Assembly (NCBI RefSeq): GCF_036898825.1
Contig: NZ_JARUND010000001.1
Span: forward strand, 682,001-746,000
Source of the DNA: Streptomyces sp. B21-083
Lineage (GTDB): Bacteria; Actinomycetota; Actinomycetes; Streptomycetales; Streptomycetaceae
Direction of reading: 5' to 3'
Length of the DNA: 64,000 bases
The notes under the pieces are model-generated. The model had not been told where the DNA came from and did no database searches. It worked only from the letters and a program-made list of their open reading frames with translations. The translations under genes and the position numbers were made by a program. Below are positions 17,593 to 27,057 of this stretch, piece after piece; within the stretch, counting starts at the first letter, position 1, and every line of letters begins with the position of its first letter.

Positions 17593-18753
17593 TCACCGGT
17601 CGGCCGCCCCCAGCACGAGCACCTGAATGGCCAGTACGGCGGCCCCGCGCGCCCAGTCGTGGAAGTCGGAGACCTTGGTCTCCAGGTCGACCGGGTCCGC
17701 GAGCGGATGCCGGTTGGCGAGGATGCTCTCCTCGATCGCGGCCCCCGCCACCGCGACGAGCCCGACACCTTCCCCGGCGAGCAGGATCTTCTCCGGCATC
17801 GCGAAGTTGGCGATCTGGGCGACCAGCGTGCCCAGCGCGCGGGCCGCTTCGTCGACGACGCGGGCGGTCATGGGATCACCGGCGGCGGCCCGGGCGAGGA
17901 TCTCGTCGTACGACAGATCGTGGCCGGTGGCGGCGCGGATCTGGTAGCGGATGCTGGGGATGGTGAGCAGGGAGATGGCGCTGCCGCGCTCCCCGTCGGG
18001 GGTGAGCGGGCCGTTCGGGTTGACGATCCAGCGGCGCCCGATGCCCAGGCCGTCCTCGGAGGACGGCACCCGCCGGCCGCCGCTGACCAGGCCGTAGCCG
18101 AGGCCCGCCCCTATGGTGAGGACCGCGAAGCGGTCGAGTCCACGGCCCGCGCCGAACCAGCTCTCGGCCTCGACGAGGGCGGCGACGTCGTTCTCGACGA
18201 CCACTCGCAGTCCGGTGCGCTCCTCGACGAGGTCGGCGAACGGGACGTCGTACCAGTCCAGGAAGACGGAGTCGGCGACCACCGAGCGGTTCTCGACGCG
18301 TCCGCCGACGCCGATCCCGATGCCGGCGACAGCCGGGCGGGCAGCGGCCAGTTCGGCGGCCATCCCGGCGATCAGGTCGGCGACGCGGGCCGGGTCATGG
18401 CTGGTGAGAGGCCGGTCCAGGCGGGCGACGACCTCGCTGCGCAGGGAGGTGACGACGCTGTAGACCATGTCGTCGGTGATCTTGAAGCCGAGAAAGGCGC
18501 GGGACTCGGCGACGATGTCGAGGGGCTGCGAGGGGCGTCCCTGGCGTACCTCGTCCGGTGATCCGGCGTCGGGCACCTCGACGAGCAGCCCCGATTCGAG
18601 CAGCGGTTTGCTGAGCCGGGTGAGGCTGCCGGCGGAGAGGTCGAGTCGCCGGGCGAGTTCGGCGCGGGACAGGGGGCCGTGGACGAGCACCTCGATCGCC
18701 ACCGCGCGCTCGCCGGGGCTCAGCGGCGGCCAGCCGTCGGTCACTGCGGTCAT
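17593..18753 (-). CDS. ROK family transcriptional regulator
   Basis: Repressor/activator of 386 residues, probably controlling the divergent sugar operon at 18926. An N-terminal winged helix (SRAELARRLDLSAGSLTRLS) is fused to a sugar-kinase-like domain with GIGVGGRVENRSVVADS, VENDVAAL and LTIGAGLGYG. The zinc-binding CxCGxxGC motif expected after the catalytic region is replaced by PLTPDGERGSAISLL, which has no cysteine. The ATG at 18753 gives the usual length; GAGGGG is ten bases upstream. The 172-base divergent spacer holds the promoters of both units. Confidence 0.88.
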   Translation of the reverse strand: MTAVTDGWPPLSPGERAVAIEVLVHGPLSRAELARRLDLSAGSLTRLSKPLLESGLLVEVPDAGSPDEVRQGRPSQPLDIVAESRAFLGFKITDDMVYSVVTSLRSEVVARLDRPLTSHDPARVADLIAGMAAELAAARPAVAGIGIGVGGRVENRSVVADSVFLDWYDVPFADLVEERTGLRVVVENDVAALVEAESWFGAGRGLDRFAVLTIGAGLGYGLVSGGRRVPSSEDGLGIGRRWIVNPNGPLTPDGERGSAISLLTIPSIRYQIRAATGHDLSYDEILARAAAGDPMTARVVDEAARALGTLVAQIANFAMPEKILLAGEGVGLVAVAGAAIEESILANRHPLADPVDLETKVSDFHDWARGAAVLAIQVLVLGAADR

Positions 18754-18925
18754 GACGATCAGACCCCTCACCTTTTCTTTTGGTACGGAACTAACAAGGT
18801 CACGATACGGCGAGAAACCTGGCCGGCAAAAGATATCTGCCCGCATCTTGACGAATGGATTCTTCCACCCCGAAAGTAAGTGCCCTGAGGACGAGCCGCC
18901 GACGAGCAGACGAGGGAGTCGCTCC

Positions 18926-19828
18926 ATGACCGTCGCCTCCACCAGCCCTCCCCTGCGTCGACCACGGGGTGACGGGGCGCTCGCGGCGCTCTTCGTCGCC
19001 CCGGCGATGCTGGGCTTCCTGGTGTTCCTGCTCTGGCCGACACTGCGCGGCGTCTACCTGAGCTTCACCCGCTTCAACCTGCTGACCCCCGCCGAGTGGG
19101 TGGGGCTCGACAACTACGTCCGGATGGTGCACGACCCCATCTTCTGGGACTCGTTGACGGTCACCGTCGAGTACGTCGCCATCAACATCGGCGTTCAGAC
19201 GGTGTCGGCACTCGCCATCGCCGTACTGCTCCAGCGGCTGACCCAGTCCGCGGTCCTGCGCGGCATCGTGCTCACCCCCTATCTGATGTCGAACGTCGTC
19301 GCGGGCATCGTCTGGCTCTGGATCCTCGACACCCAGCTCGGCATCGGCAACGAGATCGTCGCGGCTCTCGGCTTCGACCGGATCCCGTTCCTCGCGGACG
19401 AGACCTGGGCGATCCCGACGATCGCGCTGATCAACGTCTGGCGGCACGTCGGCTACACCGCGCTGCTGCTGTTCGCGGGTCTGCAGGCCATCCCGAACGA
19501 CATGTACGAGGCGGCCAAGGTGGACGGGGCGAGCGAGGGGCGGATGTTCTGGCGCATCACCATGCCGTTGCTGCGGCCCGTTCTCGCGGTGGTCCTGATC
19601 ATGACGGTGATCGGCTCGTTCCAGGTCTTCGACACTGTCGCGGTGACGACGTCGGGCGGTCCGGCGAACGCCACCAACGTGCTGCAGTTCTACATCTACG
19701 GCGCCGCCTTCGGCCGCTTCCAGTTCGGCTACGCGTCCGCGATGTCCGTGGCCCTGCTGGTCGTGCTGAGCGCGATCACCTTCCTCCAGTACCGGCTCAC
19801 CCGGGCCGGCCACACCGACCTCGGCTGA
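18926..19828 (+). CDS. Sugar ABC transporter permease, MalF type
   Basis: CUT1-family permease of 300 residues with six membrane helices and an EAA loop (NDMYEAAKVDGASEGRMFWRI). The ATG at 18926 is preceded by GGGAG. It starts a four-gene unit (two permeases, binding protein, oxidoreductase) transcribed divergently from the ROK regulator, which is the likely sugar-responsive controller. The substrate is not shown. Confidence 0.92.
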   Translation: MTVASTSPPLRRPRGDGALAALFVAPAMLGFLVFLLWPTLRGVYLSFTRFNLLTPAEWVGLDNYVRMVHDPIFWDSLTVTVEYVAINIGVQTVSALAIAVLLQRLTQSAVLRGIVLTPYLMSNVVAGIVWLWILDTQLGIGNEIVAALGFDRIPFLADETWAIPTIALINVWRHVGYTALLLFAGLQAIPNDMYEAAKVDGASEGRMFWRITMPLLRPVLAVVLIMTVIGSFQVFDTVAVTTSGGPANATNVLQFYIYGAAFGRFQFGYASAMSVALLVVLSAITFLQYRLTRAGHTDLG

Positions 19829-19845
19829 CCGGGAGGACCGACACC

Positions 19846-20802
19846 ATGACAACGCCGACAGCCCTGACGACACCGGCACCCGCACCGACCCCGACATCCG
19901 CCAAGGCGGCCGTACAACCGCAGCGGCGCGGGCCCTCCCTCGGGCGGATCGCCGCCTGGGCGATGATGACCGCGATCGTGCTGGTCACCCTGCTGCCTTT
20001 CTACTGGATCCTGCGCACCGCGCTGTCCACCAACGCGGGCCTCGCCGCCGACCCGACGAACCCCCTGCCGGTGCATCCGACCACCGGCGGTTTCGAACGC
20101 GCGCTCGGCCTGCAGTCCACCAAGGAGGCGATAGCGCAGGGCGGCGCGGGCGGCGGCCTGGACTTCTGGCGCTACCTTCTCAACTCGGTGTTCGTGTCGA
20201 CCCTGATCACCGGCTGTCAGATCTTCTTCTCGGCGATGGCCGCGTACGCCTTCGCCCGGCTGCGCTGGCGCGGCCGGGACACCGTCTTCGGGCTGTTCCT
20301 GGCGGGCCTGATGGTTCCGGCGATCTTCACCCTGCTGCCGAACTTCGTCCTGATCAAGCAACTCGGCCTGGTGGACAACCTGTTGGGGATCGCACTCCCG
20401 ACGATGTTCATGACGCCGTTCGCGGTGTTCTTCCTCCGCCAGTTCTTCATGAACATCCCGCGCGAGGTCGAGGAGGCGGCGCTGCTCGACGGCGCCGGCA
20501 AGATCCGCGTGTTCTTCCGGGTGCTGCTGCCGATGGCGTCCACGCCGGTGCTCACGCTCGCGATCCTCACGTACATCACCGCCTGGAACGACTACTTCTG
20601 GCCGCTGATGGTGTCGTACAGCGACAGTTCTCGCGTGCTCACGGTGGCGCTGGCGATCTTCCGGGCACAGACCCCGCAGACGGGTGTCGACTGGTCGGGG
20701 CTGATGGCGGCGACCCTGATCGCCGCGCTGCCGATGCTCGTACTGTTCGCGTGCTTCGCGCGCCGCATCGTGAGTTCCGTCGGCTTCACGGGCATCAAGT
20801 GA
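19846..20802 (+). CDS. Sugar ABC transporter permease, MalG type
   Basis: Partner permease of 318 residues. After a Pro/Thr-rich cytoplasmic N-terminus there are six hydrophobic segments and the EAA loop REVEEAALLDGAGKIRVFFRV. The start ATG at 19846 lies 17 bases after the previous stop with GGGAGG upstream. No ATPase gene belongs to this unit either, so a shared MsiK-type ATPase is expected. Confidence 0.92.
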   Translation: MTTPTALTTPAPAPTPTSAKAAVQPQRRGPSLGRIAAWAMMTAIVLVTLLPFYWILRTALSTNAGLAADPTNPLPVHPTTGGFERALGLQSTKEAIAQGGAGGGLDFWRYLLNSVFVSTLITGCQIFFSAMAAYAFARLRWRGRDTVFGLFLAGLMVPAIFTLLPNFVLIKQLGLVDNLLGIALPTMFMTPFAVFFLRQFFMNIPREVEEAALLDGAGKIRVFFRVLLPMASTPVLTLAILTYITAWNDYFWPLMVSYSDSSRVLTVALAIFRAQTPQTGVDWSGLMAATLIAALPMLVLFACFARRIVSSVGFTGIK

Positions 20803-20857
20803 CCGCGCCGACCGATCGTCCGCTCACCTGTTCATCTGCTCAACCGAAAGGACGGAC

Positions 20858-22213
20858 ATGCGACTTCGTACGGTCGTGGCACTGACCGGAGCTCTGGCGC
20901 TGTCCCTCGCGACCGGTTGCGCGCAGGGCGGGGCGGCCGGCTCGTCGTCGGACACCGTGACGTACTGGCTGTGGGACGCCAACCAGCAGCCCGCCTACGA
21001 GGCCTGTGCGAAGGGCTTCGAGCGGGAGAACCCCGGCCTTACGGTGAAGATCACCCAACTGGGCTGGGACGACTACTGGACCAAGCTCACCGCGAGCTTC
21101 ATCGCGGGCACCCAGCCGGACGTGTTCACCGACCACATCCAGAAGTTCGGCCAGTTCGCCGATCTGAAGGTCCTGGAACCGCTCGACGACCTCGGCATCG
21201 AGGACTCCGTCTACCAGCCCGGCCTCGCCGCCAACTGGATGGGGCAGGACGGTCACCGCTACGGCGCCCCGAAGGACTGGGACACCGTCGCGCTCTTCTA
21301 CAACCGGAAGCTGGCGAAGGCGGCCGGTCTCACGGCGGCCCAGCTGAACGATCTCTCCTGGAACCCGAAGGACGGCGGCACCTTCGAGAAGGCGATCGCC
21401 CACCTCACCGTCGACAGGAACGGAAAACGGGGCGACGAGGCCGGCTTCGACAAGGACCACGTCAAGGTGTACGGCCTGGCGACCAACGGCGGCGGCGACG
21501 GCGACGGCCAGACCCAGTGGAGCACGTTCGCCGCGTCGGCGGGCTGGACCTACACCGACGAGAAGCGCTGGGGCACCAAGTACCAGTACGACAGCAAGAC
21601 CTTCCAGTCGGTGATCAAGTGGTACTTCGGCCTGGCGGACAAGGGCTACATGGTCCCCTTCACCGACTACAACTCCCAGTCGAACCAGGCCAACACCCAG
21701 ATCTCGTCGGGGAAGGCGGCAGCCGCGTTCGACGGTGCCTGGATGATCTCCTCCTACGCCGGTTTCAAGGGCCTGGACATGGCCACCGCCGTCACTCCGA
21801 CCGGTCCGACGGGCCGGCGCGCGACGATGATGAACGGCCTGGCCGACTCCATCACCAAGGACGCCCACAACATGGCGGGTGCCAAGAAGTGGGTCGCGTA
21901 CCTGGCGTCCGCCGAGTGCCAGCGGACGGTGGGGAGTTACGGGATCGTCTTCCCGGCCACGCCCGACGGCACGAAGGCCGCGGTGGCCGCGTACAAGAAG
22001 AAGGGCATCGACGTCTCGGCGTTCACCCGGCCGGTCGCCGGCGAGAAGGCGGGCGGCAAGGAGTTCGCCACCTTCTCCTACCCGATCACCGACTACGCGG
22101 CCGACGTGTACGCGTTGATGCACCCGGCCATGCAGGACATCTTCGGCAACGGCAGGTCCGTGACCAGTCTCGACGGGACCAACAGCCAGATCAACCTGAT
22201 CCTCGACCAGTGA
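20858..22213 (+). CDS. Extracellular sugar-binding lipoprotein
   Basis: SBP_bac_1 family protein of 451 residues. The signal peptide ends in a good lipobox, LATGC (Cys21). The mature part starts TVTYWLWDANQQPAYEACAKGF and contains FIAGTQPDVFTDH, typical of CUT1 binding proteins for oligo- or monosaccharides. It is encoded 55 bases after the permeases with AAAGGA before the ATG. The position of the binding protein after the permeases is a common variation. Confidence 0.92.
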   Translation: MRLRTVVALTGALALSLATGCAQGGAAGSSSDTVTYWLWDANQQPAYEACAKGFERENPGLTVKITQLGWDDYWTKLTASFIAGTQPDVFTDHIQKFGQFADLKVLEPLDDLGIEDSVYQPGLAANWMGQDGHRYGAPKDWDTVALFYNRKLAKAAGLTAAQLNDLSWNPKDGGTFEKAIAHLTVDRNGKRGDEAGFDKDHVKVYGLATNGGGDGDGQTQWSTFAASAGWTYTDEKRWGTKYQYDSKTFQSVIKWYFGLADKGYMVPFTDYNSQSNQANTQISSGKAAAAFDGAWMISSYAGFKGLDMATAVTPTGPTGRRATMMNGLADSITKDAHNMAGAKKWVAYLASAECQRTVGSYGIVFPATPDGTKAAVAAYKKKGIDVSAFTRPVAGEKAGGKEFATFSYPITDYAADVYALMHPAMQDIFGNGRSVTSLDGTNSQINLILDQ

Positions 22214-22260
22214 CGTCACCGAAGTCACCGGTCGGACACCATATGAAGGGCACGCACAAC

Positions 22261-23463
22261 ATGACGTTCTCCCTCGGCATCGTGGGCGCCGGGCAGTTCT
22301 CCGGCCAGTTCGCCAAGCTGTTCCTCGCCCATCCGGGCGTCGGCGAGGTGTATGTGACCGACCTCCTGCCGGAGCGCGCGGAGCAACTGGCCGCGACGGA
22401 GGGCCTGTCGGGCACGTTCCCCTCGTACGAGGCGATGCTGGAGTCGCCCACGGTCGACGCGGTGGCGATCTTCACCCAGCGCTGGACGCACGGGCCGCTG
22501 GTCCTCCAGGGCCTCGGCGCCGGCAAGCACGTGTACTCGGCGGTGCCGATGGCGATCACCGCCGAGGAGATCGGCGCGATCATCGACGCCGTACGGGCCA
22601 CCGGACTCACCTACATGATGGGTGAGACGAGTCAGTACAACCCGGCGACCGTCCACGCCCGCAACCAGATCGCCGAGGGCGCCTTCGGCAGGCTCTTCTA
22701 CGCCGAGGGTGACTACGTCCACGACATGGACCTCGGGTTCTACGAGGCCTACCAGTACAGCGGCGGCGAGAACTGGAAGGCGACGGCCAGCTATCCCCCG
22801 CTCCTCTACCCGACGCACTCGGTGGGCGGGGTGCTCGGTGCCTGGCAGACGCACGCGGTGAGCGTGTCGGCGATCGGGGTGCGGGACGAGCGCGGCGACG
22901 GCGTGTTCGACAAGGAGGTCAGCCAGTTCGGCAACGACTACTCCAACGCGAGCGCCCTGTTCGAGGTCGCGGGCGGCGGTTCGTTCCGTACGAACGAGTT
23001 CCGGCGCGTCGGCTACCCCTCGCAGATCCGGGAGTCGCGGTTCCGGTTCTTCGGTACGGACGCGAGTATGGAGCAGCTCGCCACGGTCGCCCTGTGGCAG
23101 GACAAGAAGGGGGTCACGGACATCAGCGAGCTGCTGGAGCCCAAGCCCACCATGGCTCCTGACGATCCGTCACTCCAGCGCATCGCCCCGGACCTGCGGG
23201 CCGCGTTCACCTCCGGCTCGGCTCCGGTGCACGACCGCTCCCGCCTCCCGAGGGAGTTCGACGAGCTGCACAACGGCCACGAGGGCAGCCACCACTTCCT
23301 GGTGGACGACTTCGTGACGGCGGTCAACACCCGCACCCTGCCGTCGGTGAACGCGTGGGTCGCCGCCCGCTACACCCTGCCGGGCATCGTGGCGCACGAC
23401 TCGGCGCGGCAGGGCGGGGCGAGGCTGCCGATCCCCGACTTCGGGGACGCGCCCGAGGCGTGA
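22261..23463 (+). CDS. Gfo/Idh/MocA family oxidoreductase
   Basis: NAD(P)-dependent sugar or inositol dehydrogenase-like enzyme of 400 residues. The Rossmann start LGIVGAGQFSGQFAKLF and the loop VDAVAIFTQRWTHGPLVLQGL, followed by GKHVYSAVPMA, are typical. The C-terminal half forms the family's beta-sheet domain. The ATG at 22261 follows AAGGG; an in-frame ATG at 22243 would add six residues. Last gene of the ROK-linked operon, so it probably oxidises or reduces the imported sugar. The exact reaction cannot be read from sequence. Confidence 0.9.
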   Translation: MTFSLGIVGAGQFSGQFAKLFLAHPGVGEVYVTDLLPERAEQLAATEGLSGTFPSYEAMLESPTVDAVAIFTQRWTHGPLVLQGLGAGKHVYSAVPMAITAEEIGAIIDAVRATGLTYMMGETSQYNPATVHARNQIAEGAFGRLFYAEGDYVHDMDLGFYEAYQYSGGENWKATASYPPLLYPTHSVGGVLGAWQTHAVSVSAIGVRDERGDGVFDKEVSQFGNDYSNASALFEVAGGGSFRTNEFRRVGYPSQIRESRFRFFGTDASMEQLATVALWQDKKGVTDISELLEPKPTMAPDDPSLQRIAPDLRAAFTSGSAPVHDRSRLPREFDELHNGHEGSHHFLVDDFVTAVNTRTLPSVNAWVAARYTLPGIVAHDSARQGGARLPIPDFGDAPEA

Positions 23464-23496
23464 CCAGGGGCACGGTACGAGGGTCGGCCGGGTGCC

Positions 23497-24192
23497 TCAG
23501 GTGCCCGGCTTGCGCCCGTACACGAAGACGTCGTCGCCGTTCCTCAGCAGCGACCAGTACTTCTTGGCCGTCGTCTTGGTCATGTTGACGCAGCCGTGCG
23601 AGCCCGGCGGGTTCCACATGCTGAGGCCGACCGAGTGGAAGGCCTGCCCGCCGTCGAAGAACTGGCTGTAGGGCATCGGCACGTCGTAGATGTTCGAGAC
23701 GTGGTCGATGTCCCGCCAGTAGATCTTCTTCAGTCCGGTGCGGGTCTCGTAGCCGTCGCGGCCGGTGCGGACCGGCACCGGGCCGTAGACGAGGCGGCTG
23801 CCGTCCTGGATCCAGCTCAGCTGGAGCGTGAGGTTGACGCAGGCGATACGGCCCTTGTTGACCGGGCACTTGCCTTCCCTGTTGGGCGTGTTGCCGACGG
23901 CCCGCTGCTTCAGCATCAGGTCCATCACGCCCCAGGTGACGGAGCCCGCGTAGCCCGCGCTGGGAGTGATGCCGTGCTTCTTCTGGAAGCTCTGGGTGGC
24001 CTTGCAGTCAGCGGCGGACTGCACACCGTCGACGGGCCGCCCGAGGAACTTCTCCACCTTCTTCTGGTACGGGCCGGTCTGCGTCGTGCAGCTCGCGGCC
24101 TGCGCCGGTGCGGCGGTGACCACGAGTGCGAGCGGCGCGACGAGCCCCGCGACCCCGAGCGCGACGACCCCTCGTCTGCGTACGTCCCCCAT
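23497..24192 (-). CDS. Secreted L,D-transpeptidase (YkuD) with peptidoglycan-binding region
   Basis: Cell-wall enzyme of 231 residues that would make 3-3 peptidoglycan cross-links. The N-terminal Sec signal ends near APAQAA. A peptidoglycan-binding-like segment follows (QKKVEKFLGRPVDG, TQSFQKKHGI). The C-terminal catalytic domain has GQAFHSVG and the active-site motif SHGCVNM (Cys about 203). Substrate-facing cysteine pairs (CTTQ, DCKA, CPVN, IACVN) may form disulfides. Monocistronic and divergent from the gene at 24375; the 182-base spacer shows only promoter-like sequence. Confidence 0.9.
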   Translation of the reverse strand: MGDVRRRGVVALGVAGLVAPLALVVTAAPAQAASCTTQTGPYQKKVEKFLGRPVDGVQSAADCKATQSFQKKHGITPSAGYAGSVTWGVMDLMLKQRAVGNTPNREGKCPVNKGRIACVNLTLQLSWIQDGSRLVYGPVPVRTGRDGYETRTGLKKIYWRDIDHVSNIYDVPMPYSQFFDGGQAFHSVGLSMWNPPGSHGCVNMTKTTAKKYWSLLRNGDDVFVYGRKPGT

Positions 24193-24374
24193 GTCGGTAC
24201 CTCTCTCCTACGTGCTGCGAGCGGGTTGTCATGAACGTTCTCTGCTTGCTAGACCACCGTTGCGGCTGATCGGTTGTAGATCCGCCCGGGCCGGGACGAA
24301 ACGGTGACATTCACATGGCCGTCATGGTCCGACCGTACTGTCCCGGCGATCAACTGGGCAGATAGCGTTCGGAC

Positions 24375-24953
24375 ATGTCCGCGTTCATGCAGCAACTCCC
24401 CGCCCTCATAGGTGTCGTCATCGGCGCCCTCGGCTCCTACTGGGCCGTCGCGCGAGGGGAGCGCGTCCGCTTCACGCGCGAACGGGAGGCGCGGTGGGAG
24501 GAGCGGCGGCTGGCGGTGTACACCGACTACGCGCGGGTGCTCAAGAAGTCGGTCACGCTGACGTACCGGGTCGCGGCGAGCCTCGGCAACGACCCGCATC
24601 CGCACCCCCTGACCCCCGAGGAGGCGGCACCGCTCATCGCCGAGGCCACCGTCGCCAGGGACCCGTACGGGGAGGCCCTGCTTCTGCTGGGCGACCCCGG
24701 GGTGGTGGCGAAGGCCCGGGAGTGGGTCGCCACGCTGCTGGAGATGGAGGCGTTCCTGCGCGAGCGGACCGAGGATCCGCGAGCCTGGCAGGTGCTGCTG
24801 CAACGCCAGCGGTCCGGACGCGAGGGCTACTACGCGGCCGTTCGCAGCGACCTGGCGCTGCCACCGGGCCACTCCGCACGCTGGCCGGTGGTCCCGGCCG
24901 CGAGGACCACCGGCGACACGGGCCACACGGACGGCAACGGCGACCGCGGCTGA
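24375..24953 (+). CDS. Hypothetical protein with one N-terminal membrane helix
   Basis: Protein of 192 residues. The first 25 residues form a membrane helix (LIGVVIGALGSYWAVA) followed by a highly charged arginine/glutamate helix (REREARWEERRLAVYTDYARVLK), then mostly alpha-helical sequence. This is the layout of a membrane-tethered coiled protein seen in many Streptomyces genomes without known function. No ribosome binding site is evident before the ATG; a second ATG 12 bases later is possible. Confidence 0.7.
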   Translation: MSAFMQQLPALIGVVIGALGSYWAVARGERVRFTREREARWEERRLAVYTDYARVLKKSVTLTYRVAASLGNDPHPHPLTPEEAAPLIAEATVARDPYGEALLLLGDPGVVAKAREWVATLLEMEAFLRERTEDPRAWQVLLQRQRSGREGYYAAVRSDLALPPGHSARWPVVPAARTTGDTGHTDGNGDRG

Positions 24954-24997
24954 TACGTGGGCCCGCGTCTGTGGTCAGCGGATGATCTGGAACATCT

Positions 24998-25963
24998 CTA
25001 CCGGTATCCGGCCGTGTCCGCCGGTTTCCCCGTGTCCTGGACCTCGACCACATAGCGCCAGGCGTCCGGCCGGCTGCCGTCGAGGTCGGTGAAGCCGTAG
25101 ACCTTGGCGAGTTGGCCGCTGGAGAGGGACTCGCCGTTCCAGCGGGACACATCCGGGTCGGCCGCCAGGGCCGTCACGGCGCGGCCCACGAACCGCGGGG
25201 TCTCCGAGATGGCGAAGTGCGGGACGCGTTCCAGGGCGTCCCGCCAGTTCTCCTCGCGGACGCCGAAGTGTTCGAGCATCATCTCGGAGCGCAGCCAGCC
25301 CGGGGTCAACGCCACGGCGGTGGCGCCGCGCGGGCCCAGTTCGTGGCCGAGGGCGAAGCCCATGCGCAGGACGGACGACTTGGCGAGGTCGTAGAAGAAG
25401 GTGTTGCGGTAGTTGGCGCGGTTGTAGTCGAGGGTGCCGTCCGTCATCTCGACGACCAGGCCACCGGGGTTGCGCAGCAGCAGGGGCAGGGCGTGGTGGT
25501 TGGTGATCGCGTGGGTCTCGACGGCCAGTCGCAGCAGCCGCAGCCCCTTGTCGAGGTCGTGCTCCCACACCGGGCTCTCCCACTCGAAGAGGTTCTCGCC
25601 GCCCCAGATGTCGTTGACCAGGACGTCGAGCCGGCCCTGCTCCTCGGCCACCCGGTCCACCAGCGCCCGTACCCGCGCCGGGTCGAGATGGTCGGTGGGT
25701 ACGGCGATGCCGTGGCCGCCCGCGGCGGTGACCAGGTCGGCGGTGTCCTCGATGGTCTCCGGCCGGTCGTACTCGGAGCGCTGCTGCCGGGTGCTGCGGC
25801 CGGTCACGTAGACGGTGGCCCCGGCGGCCCCGAGCTCCACGGCGATGCCGCGCCCGGCCCCGCGTGTCGCCCCGGCGACCAGAGCGACCTTGCCCGCGAG
25901 TCCTCCGCCCTGCGCCCCTTCGTGTAGCTGCCCGTCCAGCGGGTTGTGCGTCGTCCTCGGCAT
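24998..25963 (-). CDS. SDR family oxidoreductase
   Basis: Short-chain dehydrogenase of 321 residues. The cofactor motif is GATRGAGRGIAV, the strand motif is VNDIWGGENLF in place of NNAG, and the catalytic pair is in FFYDLAKSS. This resembles the DHRS1-like group. The ATG at 25963 has GGAG at eight bases; the frame open further upstream is non-coding in character. It acts on an unknown carbonyl or alcohol with NAD(P). Convergent with the gene ending at 24953 and separated by 58 bases from its upstream neighbour. Confidence 0.88.
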   Translation of the reverse strand: MPRTTHNPLDGQLHEGAQGGGLAGKVALVAGATRGAGRGIAVELGAAGATVYVTGRSTRQQRSEYDRPETIEDTADLVTAAGGHGIAVPTDHLDPARVRALVDRVAEEQGRLDVLVNDIWGGENLFEWESPVWEHDLDKGLRLLRLAVETHAITNHHALPLLLRNPGGLVVEMTDGTLDYNRANYRNTFFYDLAKSSVLRMGFALGHELGPRGATAVALTPGWLRSEMMLEHFGVREENWRDALERVPHFAISETPRFVGRAVTALAADPDVSRWNGESLSSGQLAKVYGFTDLDGSRPDAWRYVVEVQDTGKPADTAGYR

Positions 25964-26021
25964 GTCCGTGTCTCCTCCGTGCGTGACCGGGGGCCCGATC
26001 GACCGGGCCTGCGGGCCGGCG

Positions 26022-26612
26022 TCACGTCCAGGGTGTCGTTGATACCGGACATCCACTGTCGGGTATTCCGCTCACGACATGCCGCAGGGCGGGCAGCTGC
26101 TCCGCCAGCGGGTCCAGGCCCACGTCCTCGCGGCGCTCCTCGACCGTCTCGGGGTGGCGGATCGGGTACGGGCACAGGGTGTCGGCGTTGATGCGGGTGC
26201 CGTAGAACTGCGGCTGGCCCAGCTCGACCGCGCAGTGGTCGGCGATGTAGGCGTGGTGCACGGCCGGGCAGCCGCCGTCCGCGACCGCCTCCGCGATCAG
26301 ATCGCGGCAGGTGAGCTGGAAGCCGAGGTCGGCGGTGTGCAGCAGGATCATCAGCGCCGCCGTCGACGCGGGCTCGCCGACCTGAGCCGCCTGGGGCCAG
26401 CCGCGTCGGGCCACGACCGATCTGAGGGCGTCCGCGTTGGCGCCCCGGCAGCGGGTGACGAAATGCCGGTTGAGCGCCGTGGGCGCCTCGCGGGCCAGCC
26501 GGGTCAGTCGCTGGTCCTCCTCGGCCCTGCGCACCAGTTCGGCGGCCAGGGCGCCCTGTCGCGGCTCGGCCGCCGCGCCTCGCGGGGTCTCCATGGGTGG
26601 TGCACTCCTCAT
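26022..26612 (-). CDS. DUF6624-like protein
   Basis: Soluble, largely helical protein of 196 residues. The middle is a helical repeat-like region (ADALRSVVARRGWPQAAQVG...AALMILLHTAD), and the C-terminal part reads GTRINADTLCPYPIRHPETVEERREDVGL, which resembles the DUF6624 signature. Function is unknown. The ATG at 26612 has AGGAG at six bases; an in-frame ATG at 26594 is possible. It follows the ATP-binding regulator gene by 25 bases on the same strand and may be co-transcribed with it. Confidence 0.7.
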   Translation of the reverse strand: MRSAPPMETPRGAAAEPRQGALAAELVRRAEEDQRLTRLAREAPTALNRHFVTRCRGANADALRSVVARRGWPQAAQVGEPASTAALMILLHTADLGFQLTCRDLIAEAVADGGCPAVHHAYIADHCAVELGQPQFYGTRINADTLCPYPIRHPETVEERREDVGLDPLAEQLPALRHVVSGIPDSGCPVSTTPWT

Positions 26613-26637
26613 ACCGTTCTCCTGCCCCCGACGGCCT

Positions 26638-27057
26638 TCACGGTTTCTCCCCGGTGGACATCGAGAACCACACCTTCTTGCCCGGTGTGCCCGGATCCGG
26701 CGGCGCGGTGCCCCAGCCGTCCGTGAGCGCGGCGACGATGGACAGGCCTCTCCCCGACTCGGCCGACGTACCGGGCGTACGGGGTCTCGGCAGCAGGGGT
26801 GAGGGGTCCGAAAGAGTGACGCGCAGTTCGTGCTCGGTGTGTTCCATCACGAGGGCGATCGAGTCGGCCGGGCCGGTGCCCGCGTGGCTGACCGCGTTCG
26901 CGAACAGTTCGTCCGTCGCGAGAACCGCGTCGTCGACCAGGTGGGACAGCTGCCAGCGGGTGAGGTGCCCGGCCACCGTGCGCCGTATCCGCGCCGCACC
27001 GGAAGGGTGGGCGGGCAGCGCGACCTGGAGCAGGCGGGGCCTGCTGGGGGAGATCAC
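26638..27057 (-). CDS. Anti-sigma-type ATP-binding protein (HATPase_c_2)
   Basis: Protein of 139 residues with the GHKL ATPase fold of RsbW/SpoIIAB-like regulators. The N-box is ELFANAVSHAG, the G1 box is reduced (DPSPLLPRP) and the G2 box is SGRGLSIVAALTDGWG. In Streptomyces such stand-alone kinases sit beside WhiJ-type genes, as here, and are thought to bind sigma factors or anti-anti-sigma proteins. The GTG start overlaps the stop of a 24-codon ORF (GTGA), so expression is probably coupled to it. Confidence 0.85.
   Translation of the reverse strand: MISPSRPRLLQVALPAHPSGAARIRRTVAGHLTRWQLSHLVDDAVLATDELFANAVSHAGTGPADSIALVMEHTEHELRVTLSDPSPLLPRPRTPGTSAESGRGLSIVAALTDGWGTAPPDPGTPGKKVWFSMSTGEKP

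Noticed and set aside
18754..18925. ROK operator or sigma-70 promoter in the divergent spacer
   Set aside because: Short AT-rich words and TTGACG are present, but no inverted repeat or matching -10 box was convincing by eye.
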